The translations under genes were made by a program, and so were the position numbers. The notes under the pieces are model-generated. The model saw nothing but the letters and a program-made list of their open reading frames with translations, ran no database searches and was not told the origin of the DNA. 64,000 nt of DNA. Origin: Cymbomonas tetramitiformis. Its lineage: Eukaryota; Chlorophyta; Pyramimonadophyceae; Pyramimonadales; Pyramimonadaceae. The stretch spans positions 1 to 64,000 of the forward strand of contig LGRX02026965.1 of the NCBI GenBank assembly GCA_001247695.2, in the 5' to 3' direction. This document shows positions 19,159 through 28,345 of this stretch, one piece after another (the first letter of the stretch is position 1; each line of letters begins with the position of its first letter).

Positions 19159-21905
19159 ATCTCCATCGACCCCGTGGACAGAGGCAGCCCTATACCAATG
19201 TGGCAGCCCGTCCTTCATGGCCCTCGCGGACGTCACGTGACGAGGCCACCGCCTGTACCCCGACAAAGCCCGTCTCACTGCGAGCGCTGCATGCCCCGGT
19301 GAGCACAGAGGCTTCATCAGACTCGCCCCATGGTGTGGCCGCACGGCCCCCCTCCACCGTCAGCCCGAGGCCCCGTTCATCACGGATCGCCTTCAGTGGC
19401 CGAGAGCGCGCACGGCGCGCAACCATTTTGAGCAGACGACCCCTCTCAGTGGAGGATCCCCCCCCTGCTCGGGGATCATTGACTCCGCCGATAACCTCAC
19501 CGACAGCACATCCTTGTTGGGAGACTTACTGTGCCGAACACGGTGTCCCAATTGACCGCGGTAATGTTGATGGACCTCCCCCACGTATCCGAGCTCATCA
19601 CGCGGCACCAACAGTTCAGCCCAGCGACTACAAGGATCTGCACCTAGCTGCACCGGGGGCCTCCGAGGTGTACCAGAGTTCCCTGGCGGATCAGCGTAGG
19701 CGGTTGACATCGTGGAGCTGGAGAAGCCCGGCCGGGGCTACCTCTGAAAGTGTCCTACTACGACAACTACGCATGACCCTCAAGAAGAAGTCCCCGGCAG
19801 AGGCACACAAGATGGCTGAGCGCAGTCGTCGCCATGCTACACGGCGCCCCGCGACTACACCCTTCAGTCATCGCCAACGGAAGTACGAGTTGGACAAGCT
19901 TATACTTGCCCGCTTGCGTGGTCGCATGGGCGGCACATTGGGCTTGGCCTGGGCAGAGTTGAGCCCACGCGAGCAGCGTCGGGCTGTGGAGCAAGAATAC
20001 GGGCCGAAGACGAATGTACCTCAAGAAGGCCGACCTTGGGAGACGACTGGGCTCCGTCGCCTTCGACGGCGTCAAGCGTCGGCGGCGATATCAATACAGC
20101 AAGCCTATCGCTTGTGGCGACGTCGGCGGGCACAACGAGCGCAGGACACCCCCTTTGACTCACATGCGCTCAAGACGGCCTCCACATGGACCACGGCAGT
20201 CCAGCGGGTCAGGCAGTGCGGTAAGGCGATTGTGCATGCTGTGTTCGGACGTGTTCGACGAGCACACCCACCTCCCAATCCTGCTCCTCTCAAACCAGAC
20301 GAGACAGTTCTTGCGGCGACTCTGGGATCGAGCCCCTCGGACCTAACCCACAGCACGGACGAGTCCGAGATGGAGATTCATTGCAGCCAGTACCGGTTGC
20401 AGCAACACCGTGAGCAGTCCTCGGGGGAGGATACGCCTACCCGTCGTTCGAAGCCTTCGAGGAGTGGGAGGAAGCGTACGACCTTGGACCAGCGGATGAA
20501 AGCCTGGAGGAAGAATGAAGCTGCACGTCTTGCGGCTTGGGAGGCTGCGCGTCTTGCTGCTTGGGAGGGTCTGAGCACGACCCAGCAACCGGCGGGCGAA
20601 CCTGAGCACCTCGAGGAGGAGCTGAGTATGACCCAGCAATTGGCAGGCGGATCGGGCAGCATACCGCCAGCATGCAACCAACGTGCTGCATCCTGCCCTA
20701 GTCCGCCCGAGGAGGAGCTGAACATGACCCAGCAGCTGGCGGGAGGACCTAACAGCCCACGCCGGCATGCAACTCGACCGGCTGAGCATGCAACGGGCCT
20801 GTCCCCGCATGCAACACGCCCCGACCAGCATGCAACACGCCTGGTTCAGCATGCAACCAGTGGATTCCAGCATGCAACCAGCGCCTCACAGCATGCAACC
20901 AGTCCGGCTGAGCATGCGACCGGCTCGCCTGAGCATGCAGCATGCCTTGCTGAGCATGCAACCAGCCGGCCTGCGCATGCAACCAGCCGGCCTGCGCATG
21001 CAACCAGTGGGTCTCAGCATGCAACCGCCCAGCTGAGCATGCAACACGCCCAGCTGAGCATGCAACCCGCCTCGCTGAGCATGCTACCAGCTCGCCTGAG
21101 CATGCAGCATGCCTTGCTGAGCATGCAACCAGCCGGCCTGCGCATGCAACCAGCCGGCCTACGCATGCAACCAGTGGGTCTCAGCATGCAACCTGCCCAG
21201 CTGAGCATGCAACACGCCCAGCTGAGCATGCAACCTGCCTCGCTGAGCATGCAACCAGCTCGCCTGAGCATGCAGCATGCCTTGCTGAGCATGCAACCCG
21301 CCCGGCTGAGCATGCAACACGCCTCGCCCGGCATGCAACACGCCCGGCTCAGCATGCAACCAGTGGGTCTCAGCATGCAACCTACCTCGTTGAGCATGCA
21401 ACCAGCCTGGCTAAGCATGCAACCTGCCCGGCTGAGCATGCGACACGCCCGGCTGAGCATGCAACCAGACAGCCTGGGCATGCAACCGGCTCCGCCAAGC
21501 ATGCAACATGCCCCGCTGAGCAGGCGACGCGCCTGGCCCAGCATGCAACGCGCTCGGCCCAGCATGCAACCGGTGGGTTCCAGCCGCTGGAAAGCGGATC
21601 AGACAGTGACTCTACACATGTCAGCGCTACCGACAGTGGCACTACTCACGTCAGCGCCACCGACAGCGACACGACGCACATTAGCGCCACCGACAGCGAC
21701 ACAACGCACGTCAGTGCCACCGGCAGCGACACCACTCACGTCAGCGACACCAACAGTGACACCACTCACGTCAGCCCCACTGATAGTGATACCACTCACG
21801 CCAGTGTCTCGACCAACGCCACCACGTACGTCAGTGCCACTGAACATGGTAGTGGCGAAGAACACGAGTGCAACGCCTTGGTGGACGAGGCTGCAACCTC
21901 TTTGA
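19089..21905 (+). CDS. N-terminal extension of pro-pol (unknown function), frameshifted copy
   Basis: Open frame between gag and protease. The first in-frame ATG is not obviously a start; expression by -1 shift from gag is more likely. No known family recognised. It is rich in Arg, Ala, Thr and Pro. One segment, IQQAYRLWRRRRA (about 20090-20130), fits the IQ motif IQxxxRxxxxR, a possible calmodulin site, but may be chance in basic sequence. Then come tandem GCATGCAAC units (20763-21590). Up to 21020 the core reads HAT in this frame; from 21038 it reads HAT in the frame of the pol ORF, because one unit lacks a single T after 21026. After that point this frame is probably not the original one, so this region and pol were once one ORF. 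Confidence 0.7.
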   Translation, partial: HHEHRGSSFSEWGADRGSRARGVDLHRPRGQRQPYTNVAARPSWPSRTSRDEATACTPTKPVSLRALHAPVSTEASSDSPHGVAARPPSTVSPRPRSSRIAFSGRERARRATILSRRPLSVEDPPPARGSLTPPITSPTAHPCWETYCAEHGVPIDRGNVDGPPPRIRAHHAAPTVQPSDYKDLHLAAPGASEVYQSSLADQRRRLTSWSWRSPAGATSESVLLRQLRMTLKKKSPAEAHKMAERSRRHATRRPATTPFSHRQRKYELDKLILARLRGRMGGTLGLAWAELSPREQRRAVEQEYGPKTNVPQEGRPWETTGLRRLRRRQASAAISIQQAYRLWRRRRAQRAQDTPFDSHALKTASTWTTAVQRVRQCGKAIVHAVFGRVRRAHPPPNPAPLKPDETVLAATLGSSPSDLTHSTDESEMEIHCSQYRLQQHREQSSGEDTPTRRSKPSRSGRKRTTLDQRMKAWRKNEAARLAAWEAARLAAWEGLSTTQQPAGEPEHLEEELSMTQQLAGGSGSIPPACNQRAASCPSPPEEELNMTQQLAGGPNSPRRHATRPAEHATGLSPHATRPDQHATRLVQHATSGFQHATSASQHATSPAEHATGSPEHAACLAEHATSRPAHATSRPAHATSGSQHATAQLSMQHAQLSMQPASLSMLPARLSMQHALLSMQPAGLRMQPAGLRMQPVGLSMQPAQLSMQHAQLSMQPASLSMQPARLSMQHALLSMQPARLSMQHASPGMQHARLSMQPVGLSMQPTSLSMQPAWLSMQPARLSMRHARLSMQPDSLGMQPAPPSMQHAPLSRRRAWPSMQRARPSMQPVGSSRWKADQTVTLHMSALPTVALLTSAPPTATRRTLAPPTATQRTSVPPAATPLTSATPTVTPLTSAPLIVIPLTPVSRPTPPRTSVPLNMVVAKNTSATPWWTRLQPL
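20763..21590 (+). repeat. GCATGCAAC array in the pro-pol extension
   Basis: About 40 units, mostly 21 bp, e.g. GCATGCAACC plus AGCCGGCCTGC or TGCCCAGCTGA. One unit (21017-21037) is one base short (AACCGCCC instead of AACCTGCCC elsewhere, e.g. near 21190), which moves the reading frame. Confidence 0.97.
21600..21850 (+). repeat. 30-bp tandem array before protease
   Basis: About eight units of roughly 30 bp with the core CACGTCAGCGCCACCGACAG. In the pol frame they encode Ser/Thr/Asp-rich words (T-H-V-S-A-T-D-S-D-T) that run directly into the protease region, supporting that frame as the coding one. Confidence 0.88.
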
Positions 21906-24900
21906 GCTCTCACCCAATTGAAGATGCTCTTAAATGTAAGCGTGTTCAACTGGATGGGGGGGTACGCTGGAAAGCAAACACTCGAACAGGGACACTCTTG
22001 GCACACACACTGTCAGCGGTGCGGGACGAGGAAGGACCCTTACTCCTGGTGTTCTATGCCTACCTTCGTGGACACCGAGTAAAGGTGCTGGTGGACTCAG
22101 GCGCCTCGGACAACTTCATCTCGGCGGATTGTGCCCGTACCTGTGACTTGACAGTGCGCTCAGGGACGCCAATGAAGGTCACACTGGCAGATGGATCTGT
22201 AAAGACCGCTGGAGAGGTGGCGTACACCAAGTTCACCGCGCACACGGCGGCGGGAGTGAACTACTGCGAGAAGCGAATGGCTCTGCGGGTCTTGCCGCTA
22301 GGAATCCAAGTAGACGTGGTGTTGGGGGGTAAGTGGCTTCGCAGTCTTTCCCCGGTCACGTTGGATTATGCCGGTCACGGTTCCGTATCCTTCAACACGC
22401 GAGCAAATGGTGGAGGACAGCAACGGGTGACACTCGCGGGCTGTAGTCCGGGGGTGGGTCAGGGCAAGGCCCAAGGCGCGGGGCTGATCGATGAGGTATT
22501 CTTGACGGCAGCGCAGCTGAAGCAGCACCTCATCCACGCCGAGACCAGGCGCCTGGCTGGGGATGAAGAGTCACAACCTCAGTGGCTCATGATGGCCGCG
22601 CGCGGGAACGACCATGAGGCAGCCTTTGCGGCTACCGCTGCTGACGTACCGCCACCTCATACCCCCGTGGAGAAGGAAGGACCCCGTCAAGATACTCGAG
22701 ATGCACCGGTAAGCAGCACGTGGAAGCAGCGCTTTGACGCCTTCTTTGAGAAATATCTAGATACCCTGTGTGCAGCTCTACCGGAGGCCTCCAAGTTGCG
22801 TCGCACCGAGGAGGACAAGGCCCGCATCGATCGCAAGCCGGACGCGGAGGGTGGACCACCATGTAGGCGTCCATACAAGATGACCGCTGAAGAGCTACGC
22901 CAGTTACGTGAACGCATCGAGCAGCTCATGAAGAAGGGTTACATCCGGCCGTCGTCAAGCCCGTATGCCGCCCCATGCCTGATGGTACCCAAGCCTGGTG
23001 ATCCGAAGACATTGCGTCTGGTGGTGGATTACCGACAATTGAATCAGCAGACGGTGCGGGACCGATATCCACTACCGGACATCCAACTGATGTTTGACGA
23101 GATGCAAGGGGCAGCGTTCTTCTCCTCCTTTGACGCGGTGGACGGATTCTGGCAAGTGCCAATGGCCGAGGAGGACGTGGAGAAGACCGCCTTCACCACC
23201 CAGATGGGGGCCTACGAATGGTTGGTGATGCCCCAGGGCCTGCAGAACTCTCCATCTCAGTATCAACGGCGAATGCAGCGTGCACTTGGTCATCTCCCCT
23301 TTGTACGGATTTTCATCGACGATGTGGTGGTCTTCTCACGCACGGTGGAAGAACATTACGACCACGTACGTCAGTTCTTGGACACTTGTCGAGAAAAAGG
23401 GGTATACCTGAAGGCATCCAAGGCGCAGATGCTGAAGGAGTCTCTACGGTTCTTGGGCCACACTCTATCCGCCGAAGGATGCCAACCTCAGCATGACAAG
23501 GTGTCCTCCATCAAGGACTGGCCGAAGCTGGAGACGGTAACCCACGTCAGACAGTTCCTTGGACTAGCGGGGTACTACCGCCGGTTTGTGCACCGGTTCT
23601 CGGAGATTGCCCAACCCTTGACCTCGCTCACCAAGACCGACGTACCGTGGCAGTGGGGAGAACTCCAACAATGGGCCTTCGACGAGCTGAAGACCGCTCT
23701 CTCCTCAGCCCCAGTATTGGCATTGCCCGACATGAAGGCAGCCGCGGATGGGTCAGCGCCGTTTTTGGTACAAACGGACGCAAGCGGAGTTGCTTTGGGA
23801 GGCGTACTCATGCAAGATACGGGGGACGGTATGAGGGTGATCGCCTACGATAGTCGGCAGTTTTCTGCAGCGGAGCAGAATTACCACACCGGCGAAAGGG
23901 AGCTCTGTGCGTTGCACCATTGCACCACCGTCACCTGGAGGCACTACCTGTTCTCCTCCGACTTCCGGCTACAAGGTGACCATCGCCCCCTGGAATGGCT
24001 AATGTCCCCGGGACGAGAGCTTAGCCGACGACAGGCACGGTGGTACATGGACCTGGTGGAAGTCGGTGTCCCACGAATGGAGTACGTCAAGGGAGCCCTC
24101 CTTCTGGTCCCCGATGCGCTATCCCGCCGACCTGACTACGTGACCAAGGACCCGCGGGATGGGCTCAAGGAGGCCGGTGTTGTAGACAAGGAGACGGACC
24201 TCCCCAAGGACCCGCTCTCCGTGCTGGATGTCGAGGAGATCTTTGAAGACCACCCGCCACCCCCTGTACCAGGATGGGTGGCCACCATGGAGTCATGGAT
24301 GGACGGCGTGGAGACGCTTCAGGTGGCGGAGCGAGCCCTGGTGAGCCTGCTCCAGGCTGGCAGCGCGCCCTGGCATGCAGCATGCCTTACTGAGCATGCA
24401 ACCAGCTCAGCTTCACATGCAACCTGCCCAGCTGAGCATGCAACACGCTTGCCTGAGCATGCAACCAGCTCGCCTGAGCATGCAGCATGCCTTGCTGAGC
24501 ATGCAACCAGCTCAGCTTCGCATGCAACCAGCTCGCCTGAGCATGCAGCACGCCTTGCTGAGCATGCAACCAGCTCAGCTTCGCATGCAACCAGCTCAGC
24601 TTCGCATGCAACCTGCCCAGCTGAGCATGCAACACGCTTGCCTGAGCATGCAACCAGCTCGCCTGAGCATGCAGCATGCCTTGCTGAGCATGCAACCAGC
24701 TCAGCTTTGCATGCAACCTGCCCAGCTGAGCATGCAACACGCTTGCCTGAGCATGCAACCAGCTCGCCTGAGCATGCAGCACGCCTTGCTGAGCATGCAG
24801 CATGCCTTGCTGAGCATGCAACCAGCTCAGCTTCGCATGCAACCAGCTCAGCTCCGCATGCAACCAGCTCAGCTTCGCATGCAACCTGCCCCGCTGAGCA

Positions 24901-27900
24901 TGCAACACGCTCGTTTGAGCACCCAATCAGCTCGCCTGAGCATGCAGCATGCCTTGCTGAGCATGCAACCAGCTCAGCTTCGCATGCAACCTGCCCGGCT
25001 GAGCATGCAACACGCCCAGCTGAGCATGCAACATGCAGCATGCAGCCTGAAGCACAACTAATGCTGCGAGCTCCCGCCGACTACTTCGCTGATATGTCCG
25101 AATCTGGAAAGCACCGGCAGGAAACGAGCACCCCGGGAACCACCCCGGTATTGCGTCGTAGTGCTCGGCTGCGACAACCCATTGCTACGACGACTCCTTC
25201 CGTCACGCCGAAAACCTCGACACGGCCTGCTACGGATTCTCGAAATCCTAAGCAGCCAGCTCGGCCGTCTAGTCGAACCGCCAAGCCCCCAGCCGATCGG
25301 CAAGACTGGAAGGTGCGCAAGGAGGTCTTTGAGCGCCTCCAACGACAGTTCGGCAGCTTCGACGTCGACGCGTGTTGTGACCTGGGTGGACGGAACCGCC
25401 AAGTGGACGCCTACTGGACTGATTGTCTGCAACAACAGTGGCGGGGAAAGCACGTCTGGTGCAACCCCCCATACTCCAGCAGTCATATCTCCATCGAGGC
25501 GGTGTTGCGTAAGTATGTGGACGAATGGCGGCAAGACCCCGCACATACCTCGGCAGTGTTCCTTCTACCGGACATCCAGGCCCGCATGCCTCAATGGAGG
25601 CGGCTCTTCAGAATGGCTGGTATGAGGCTGGTGGAAGTGATACCTACCCATGACGAACGAGGAGTACCCACACAGCTGTTCGAGACTCCTGACGGTGTAC
25701 TTCACGACCTTCCGTGGCCCGTGCTAGTGGTACATGCTCCCCCTACCCGACAGCTGTTGCCGAGAGTACGGCATCCCCGAGTGGCGCCTCCTATAGTGCG
25801 ACGGGGTAAGGCTGCTGAGACCCGCGATGCTACGAGCCTCCCCACAGACGTTACATTCCTGGAGTCCCTGCACGATGAGTATGCACGTGCCGGCCCTCTT
25901 CGGCAGCTGCGGGATGAGATCCTTGCGGCCCCGCACCATGCCACGAAGGATTTCCGTATCGTTGGGGACGTGCTATGGCGTGTAGCCGCAGGACGGTACC
26001 AGTTGGTTCTCGGCGAGGACTCCCCTTTGCGAGAAGTAGTCTTCAAGGATGCCCACGACTCCACCGCTGCAGGCCACACTGGCCGGGAGAAGACACTGGA
26101 GAGAGTCCTCCGCAGGTTCTGGTGGAAGAATGCCTCCGAGGATGTGGCGGGATGGGTGGCCTCATGCCCTACATGTCAGGCGGTTCGTCCCCGAGCATCC
26201 TACCCCGATGGATTATTGAATCCGCACGCTATTCCCCAACGCAACTGGCAGGATGTGAGCGTGGACTTCGTTACAGGGCTGCCGCTCACCGCCCAAGGAA
26301 ACGACGCCTTTGTCACCTTCACGTGCAAGCTGAGCAAAATGGTGCACCTTATGCCCATGAACTTTGGGGACAGCTCTGCGCAAACGGTGGCCCGCATCTA
26401 CTTCGACGTTGTCTGGAGGCAGCATGGGGCCCCCATGAAGATTGTATGCGACCGTGACCCCAGATTCCAGGACTCGTTCTGGCGTGAGCTAATGAGGCTT
26501 ATGGGGGTACGGGTGGCTTCTACCACTCCGTACAACCCTCGCTCGGACGGACAGGCGGAGCACACCAACCGGGTGGTGGAGGACATGTTGCGCTCGTTCG
26601 TGGGTGCCAATCCTGATGACTGGGACCTCTACATGACGAACGTGGAGTTCGCTATCAACGACTCGCGCAGTGATGTCACCGGGTTCACGCCCTTTGAGCT
26701 ATGCTACGGGGTGTCCCCGATGTCTCAATTGGACCTTTTCCTGGAAGCTGCAACTCTCCCTGGCTCTGCGCGACGGAAAGGGGGGGTGGGTACCGCCCAT
26801 GAGATGGCTGCGAAGTTTTCGTCGCAGTTGCGAGACGCGCGTGGCCGCCTTGAGTTGGCTCAGCAGCGCCAGCGGGAGCAGTTCGACCGGCGCCACAAGC
26901 AGCATAAGTACGCAGTGGGGGATCTGGTGTGGATCGAAGCTCGTCATCTGACGGAAAAGGTGATGGACCGTGCGCTGTGCCGAAAGCTCGGTAAGCGCTG
27001 GCATGGACCTGTGACCGTGGTGGAGTGCTTCTACAGCGATTTGCAGGCGGAGCTGGCAGAGGCGGACCGCGGGGCACCGGTGGCATATCGGCTGGCCCTA
27101 CCGCCGCACTGGCGCATTCACGACGTGTTTGCGCAGCACCGCCTGAAGCCGTACATCTCCGGCAAGGATGAGTTTGCATCTCGAGCACAACTGCCCGTAC
27201 CTGACCCGGTAATGGTAGATGGGCAAGCGGAAGCTCACGTGGACAAAATCCTGGCGTATCGTGTACGCATGGTCAAGGGCAAATCTGTGGAGGAATGGAA
27301 GGTACGCTGGACGGGCTACTCGGCAGCTCACGACCAGTGGCGCTCCAGAGACAAGATGGACAGAGGCGGGGAAAATCAGCAGCTCAAGGAGTTCGAGGCA
27401 CGACGATTAGGCATGCAGGCGGACATGCTGAAGTCCACTGAGCATGACCGACGGCAACGTCAACAGCGACAGCCCGTTCACCTTGGCGTCACCTTATCCC
27501 AGCTAATGGAACACCCATGTGACGTTCCGGAAGTGGATTCTCCACCGGAAGACTTCTGTCTGCCGTGGGAGCGGGTGGAAACCTTGGGGAATGGAGAGCT
27601 AGTGGTGATCACCGACCTTGAAGAGCGGAAGACCCGGCCAGTGAGAATCTTGGTGTTGTTCAGCGGAACTGGATCGGTGGAAAGGGAGTTTGCCAAGTGC
27701 TTCCCGTCTGCCTCGGTGGTTACGCTCGACAACGACCCACGCTGGCAACCTAACCATCTCGCATCAATGGAGGACTGGGACCCCACTCAGTATCCACCGG
27801 GATTCTTTGATGTCATCTGGGCCAGCCCTCCATGCACCCAGTACAGTCAGGCGCGCACTACGGGAGGCCCTCCTGATCTGGAAGGAGCAGACAAGAGTGT

Positions 27901-28294
27901 GAAATGCACCCTGGATGCTATCGAGTACTTGAAGCCCAAGCACTGGTTTCTTGAAAACCCTGAGGGAAGATACCCGAATGCACTGCGGTTGCGGTCAGTG
28001 GTTCGTAAACTGCCACAGCCTCTTTTTTGCACCTACTGTAAGTATGGAGAGCGATATCGTAAGCCGACATGTATCTGGACTAGCTCACCTCCACCAACGC
28101 CATTGCTGGAGTGTACCTCGCGGACACCTTGCGCATGTAAATGGGCCACCGGAGGGCACCCTGAGACTGCTCAGCTTGGACCATCGTCTTCACAGCAACC
28201 AGGGGCGCGAGATGCTCACGCCGTGTACCCCGTACCAGCTCCGTTACTGCGTCATCTCTTCCACCATCTTCAATTCGGGGAGCTTGATACCTGA
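21878..28294 (+). CDS. pol: Pro-pol of element 2: PR, RT, RNase H, Dam-like MTase, integrase, chromodomain, C5-MTase-like
   Basis: Replicates and integrates the element. Residues from base 21878: aspartic protease with VDSGAS (D73); RT with FIDDVV (479-484); RNase H with QTDAS (D634); a GCATGC-encoded segment about 832-1055; Dam-type methyltransferase-like domain about 1145-1295 with DVDACCD and NPPY (1196-1199); integrase with an H-H-C-C finger and D1463, D1525, E1561 (D,35,E); chromodomain about 1788-1845 (WKVRWTGYS), expected to steer integration to marked chromatin; C5-methyltransferase-like domain from about 1923 with FSGTGS, SPPC (Cys 1986) and ENPEG (Glu 2026). The frame is open well upstream of the listed start, through the 30-bp array. 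All listed catalytic residues are present. Activities of the two methyltransferase-like domains are inferred from motifs. Confidence 0.95.
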   Translation: MVDEAATSLSSHPIEDALKCKRVQLDGGVRWKANTRTGTLLAHTLSAVRDEEGPLLLVFYAYLRGHRVKVLVDSGASDNFISADCARTCDLTVRSGTPMKVTLADGSVKTAGEVAYTKFTAHTAAGVNYCEKRMALRVLPLGIQVDVVLGGKWLRSLSPVTLDYAGHGSVSFNTRANGGGQQRVTLAGCSPGVGQGKAQGAGLIDEVFLTAAQLKQHLIHAETRRLAGDEESQPQWLMMAARGNDHEAAFAATAADVPPPHTPVEKEGPRQDTRDAPVSSTWKQRFDAFFEKYLDTLCAALPEASKLRRTEEDKARIDRKPDAEGGPPCRRPYKMTAEELRQLRERIEQLMKKGYIRPSSSPYAAPCLMVPKPGDPKTLRLVVDYRQLNQQTVRDRYPLPDIQLMFDEMQGAAFFSSFDAVDGFWQVPMAEEDVEKTAFTTQMGAYEWLVMPQGLQNSPSQYQRRMQRALGHLPFVRIFIDDVVVFSRTVEEHYDHVRQFLDTCREKGVYLKASKAQMLKESLRFLGHTLSAEGCQPQHDKVSSIKDWPKLETVTHVRQFLGLAGYYRRFVHRFSEIAQPLTSLTKTDVPWQWGELQQWAFDELKTALSSAPVLALPDMKAAADGSAPFLVQTDASGVALGGVLMQDTGDGMRVIAYDSRQFSAAEQNYHTGERELCALHHCTTVTWRHYLFSSDFRLQGDHRPLEWLMSPGRELSRRQARWYMDLVEVGVPRMEYVKGALLLVPDALSRRPDYVTKDPRDGLKEAGVVDKETDLPKDPLSVLDVEEIFEDHPPPPVPGWVATMESWMDGVETLQVAERALVSLLQAGSAPWHAACLTEHATSSASHATCPAEHATRLPEHATSSPEHAACLAEHATSSASHATSSPEHAARLAEHATSSASHATSSASHATCPAEHATRLPEHATSSPEHAACLAEHATSSALHATCPAEHATRLPEHATSSPEHAARLAEHAACLAEHATSSASHATSSAPHATSSASHATCPAEHATRSFEHPISSPEHAACLAEHATSSASHATCPAEHATRPAEHATCSMQPEAQLMLRAPADYFADMSESGKHRQETSTPGTTPVLRRSARLRQPIATTTPSVTPKTSTRPATDSRNPKQPARPSSRTAKPPADRQDWKVRKEVFERLQRQFGSFDVDACCDLGGRNRQVDAYWTDCLQQQWRGKHVWCNPPYSSSHISIEAVLRKYVDEWRQDPAHTSAVFLLPDIQARMPQWRRLFRMAGMRLVEVIPTHDERGVPTQLFETPDGVLHDLPWPVLVVHAPPTRQLLPRVRHPRVAPPIVRRGKAAETRDATSLPTDVTFLESLHDEYARAGPLRQLRDEILAAPHHATKDFRIVGDVLWRVAAGRYQLVLGEDSPLREVVFKDAHDSTAAGHTGREKTLERVLRRFWWKNASEDVAGWVASCPTCQAVRPRASYPDGLLNPHAIPQRNWQDVSVDFVTGLPLTAQGNDAFVTFTCKLSKMVHLMPMNFGDSSAQTVARIYFDVVWRQHGAPMKIVCDRDPRFQDSFWRELMRLMGVRVASTTPYNPRSDGQAEHTNRVVEDMLRSFVGANPDDWDLYMTNVEFAINDSRSDVTGFTPFELCYGVSPMSQLDLFLEAATLPGSARRKGGVGTAHEMAAKFSSQLRDARGRLELAQQRQREQFDRRHKQHKYAVGDLVWIEARHLTEKVMDRALCRKLGKRWHGPVTVVECFYSDLQAELAEADRGAPVAYRLALPPHWRIHDVFAQHRLKPYISGKDEFASRAQLPVPDPVMVDGQAEAHVDKILAYRVRMVKGKSVEEWKVRWTGYSAAHDQWRSRDKMDRGGENQQLKEFEARRLGMQADMLKSTEHDRRQRQQRQPVHLGVTLSQLMEHPCDVPEVDSPPEDFCLPWERVETLGNGELVVITDLEERKTRPVRILVLFSGTGSVEREFAKCFPSASVVTLDNDPRWQPNHLASMEDWDPTQYPPGFFDVIWASPPCTQYSQARTTGGPPDLEGADKSVKCTLDAIEYLKPKHWFLENPEGRYPNALRLRSVVRKLPQPLFCTYCKYGERYRKPTCIWTSSPPPTPLLECTSRTPCACKWATGGHPETAQLGPSSSQQPGARDAHAVYPVPAPLLRHLFHHLQFGELDT
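24373..25045 (+). repeat. GCATGCAAC array inside pol, between RNase H and Dam-like domain
   Basis: About 32 units, mostly 21 bp (core GCATGCAACC with AGCTCGCCTGA, AGCTCAGCTTC or TGCCCAGCTGA; some GCATGCAGCA). It keeps the pol frame and encodes E-H-A-T-S-S-P words. Element 1 has an ordinary linker here (about 1800-2210), so the array is a gain specific to element 2's lineage or a loss in element 1. Confidence 0.97.
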
Positions 28295-28331
28295 AGACAC
28301 CGGGAGCGGCATCGGGAGATAGGCCGCTCTT

Positions 28332-28344
28332 GAGGGGGGAGGAG
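28332..28344 (+). promoter_or_regulatory. Polypurine tract of element 2
   Basis: GAGGGGGGAGGAG lies one base before the TGTACC start of the 3' LTR, the standard primer site for plus-strand synthesis. Confidence 0.9.
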
Positions 28345-28345
28345 T

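Noticed and set aside
24319..25061. Antisense Cys/Ala- or Met/Gln-rich ORFs over the pol array
   Set aside because: Shadows of the 21-bp coding repeat.
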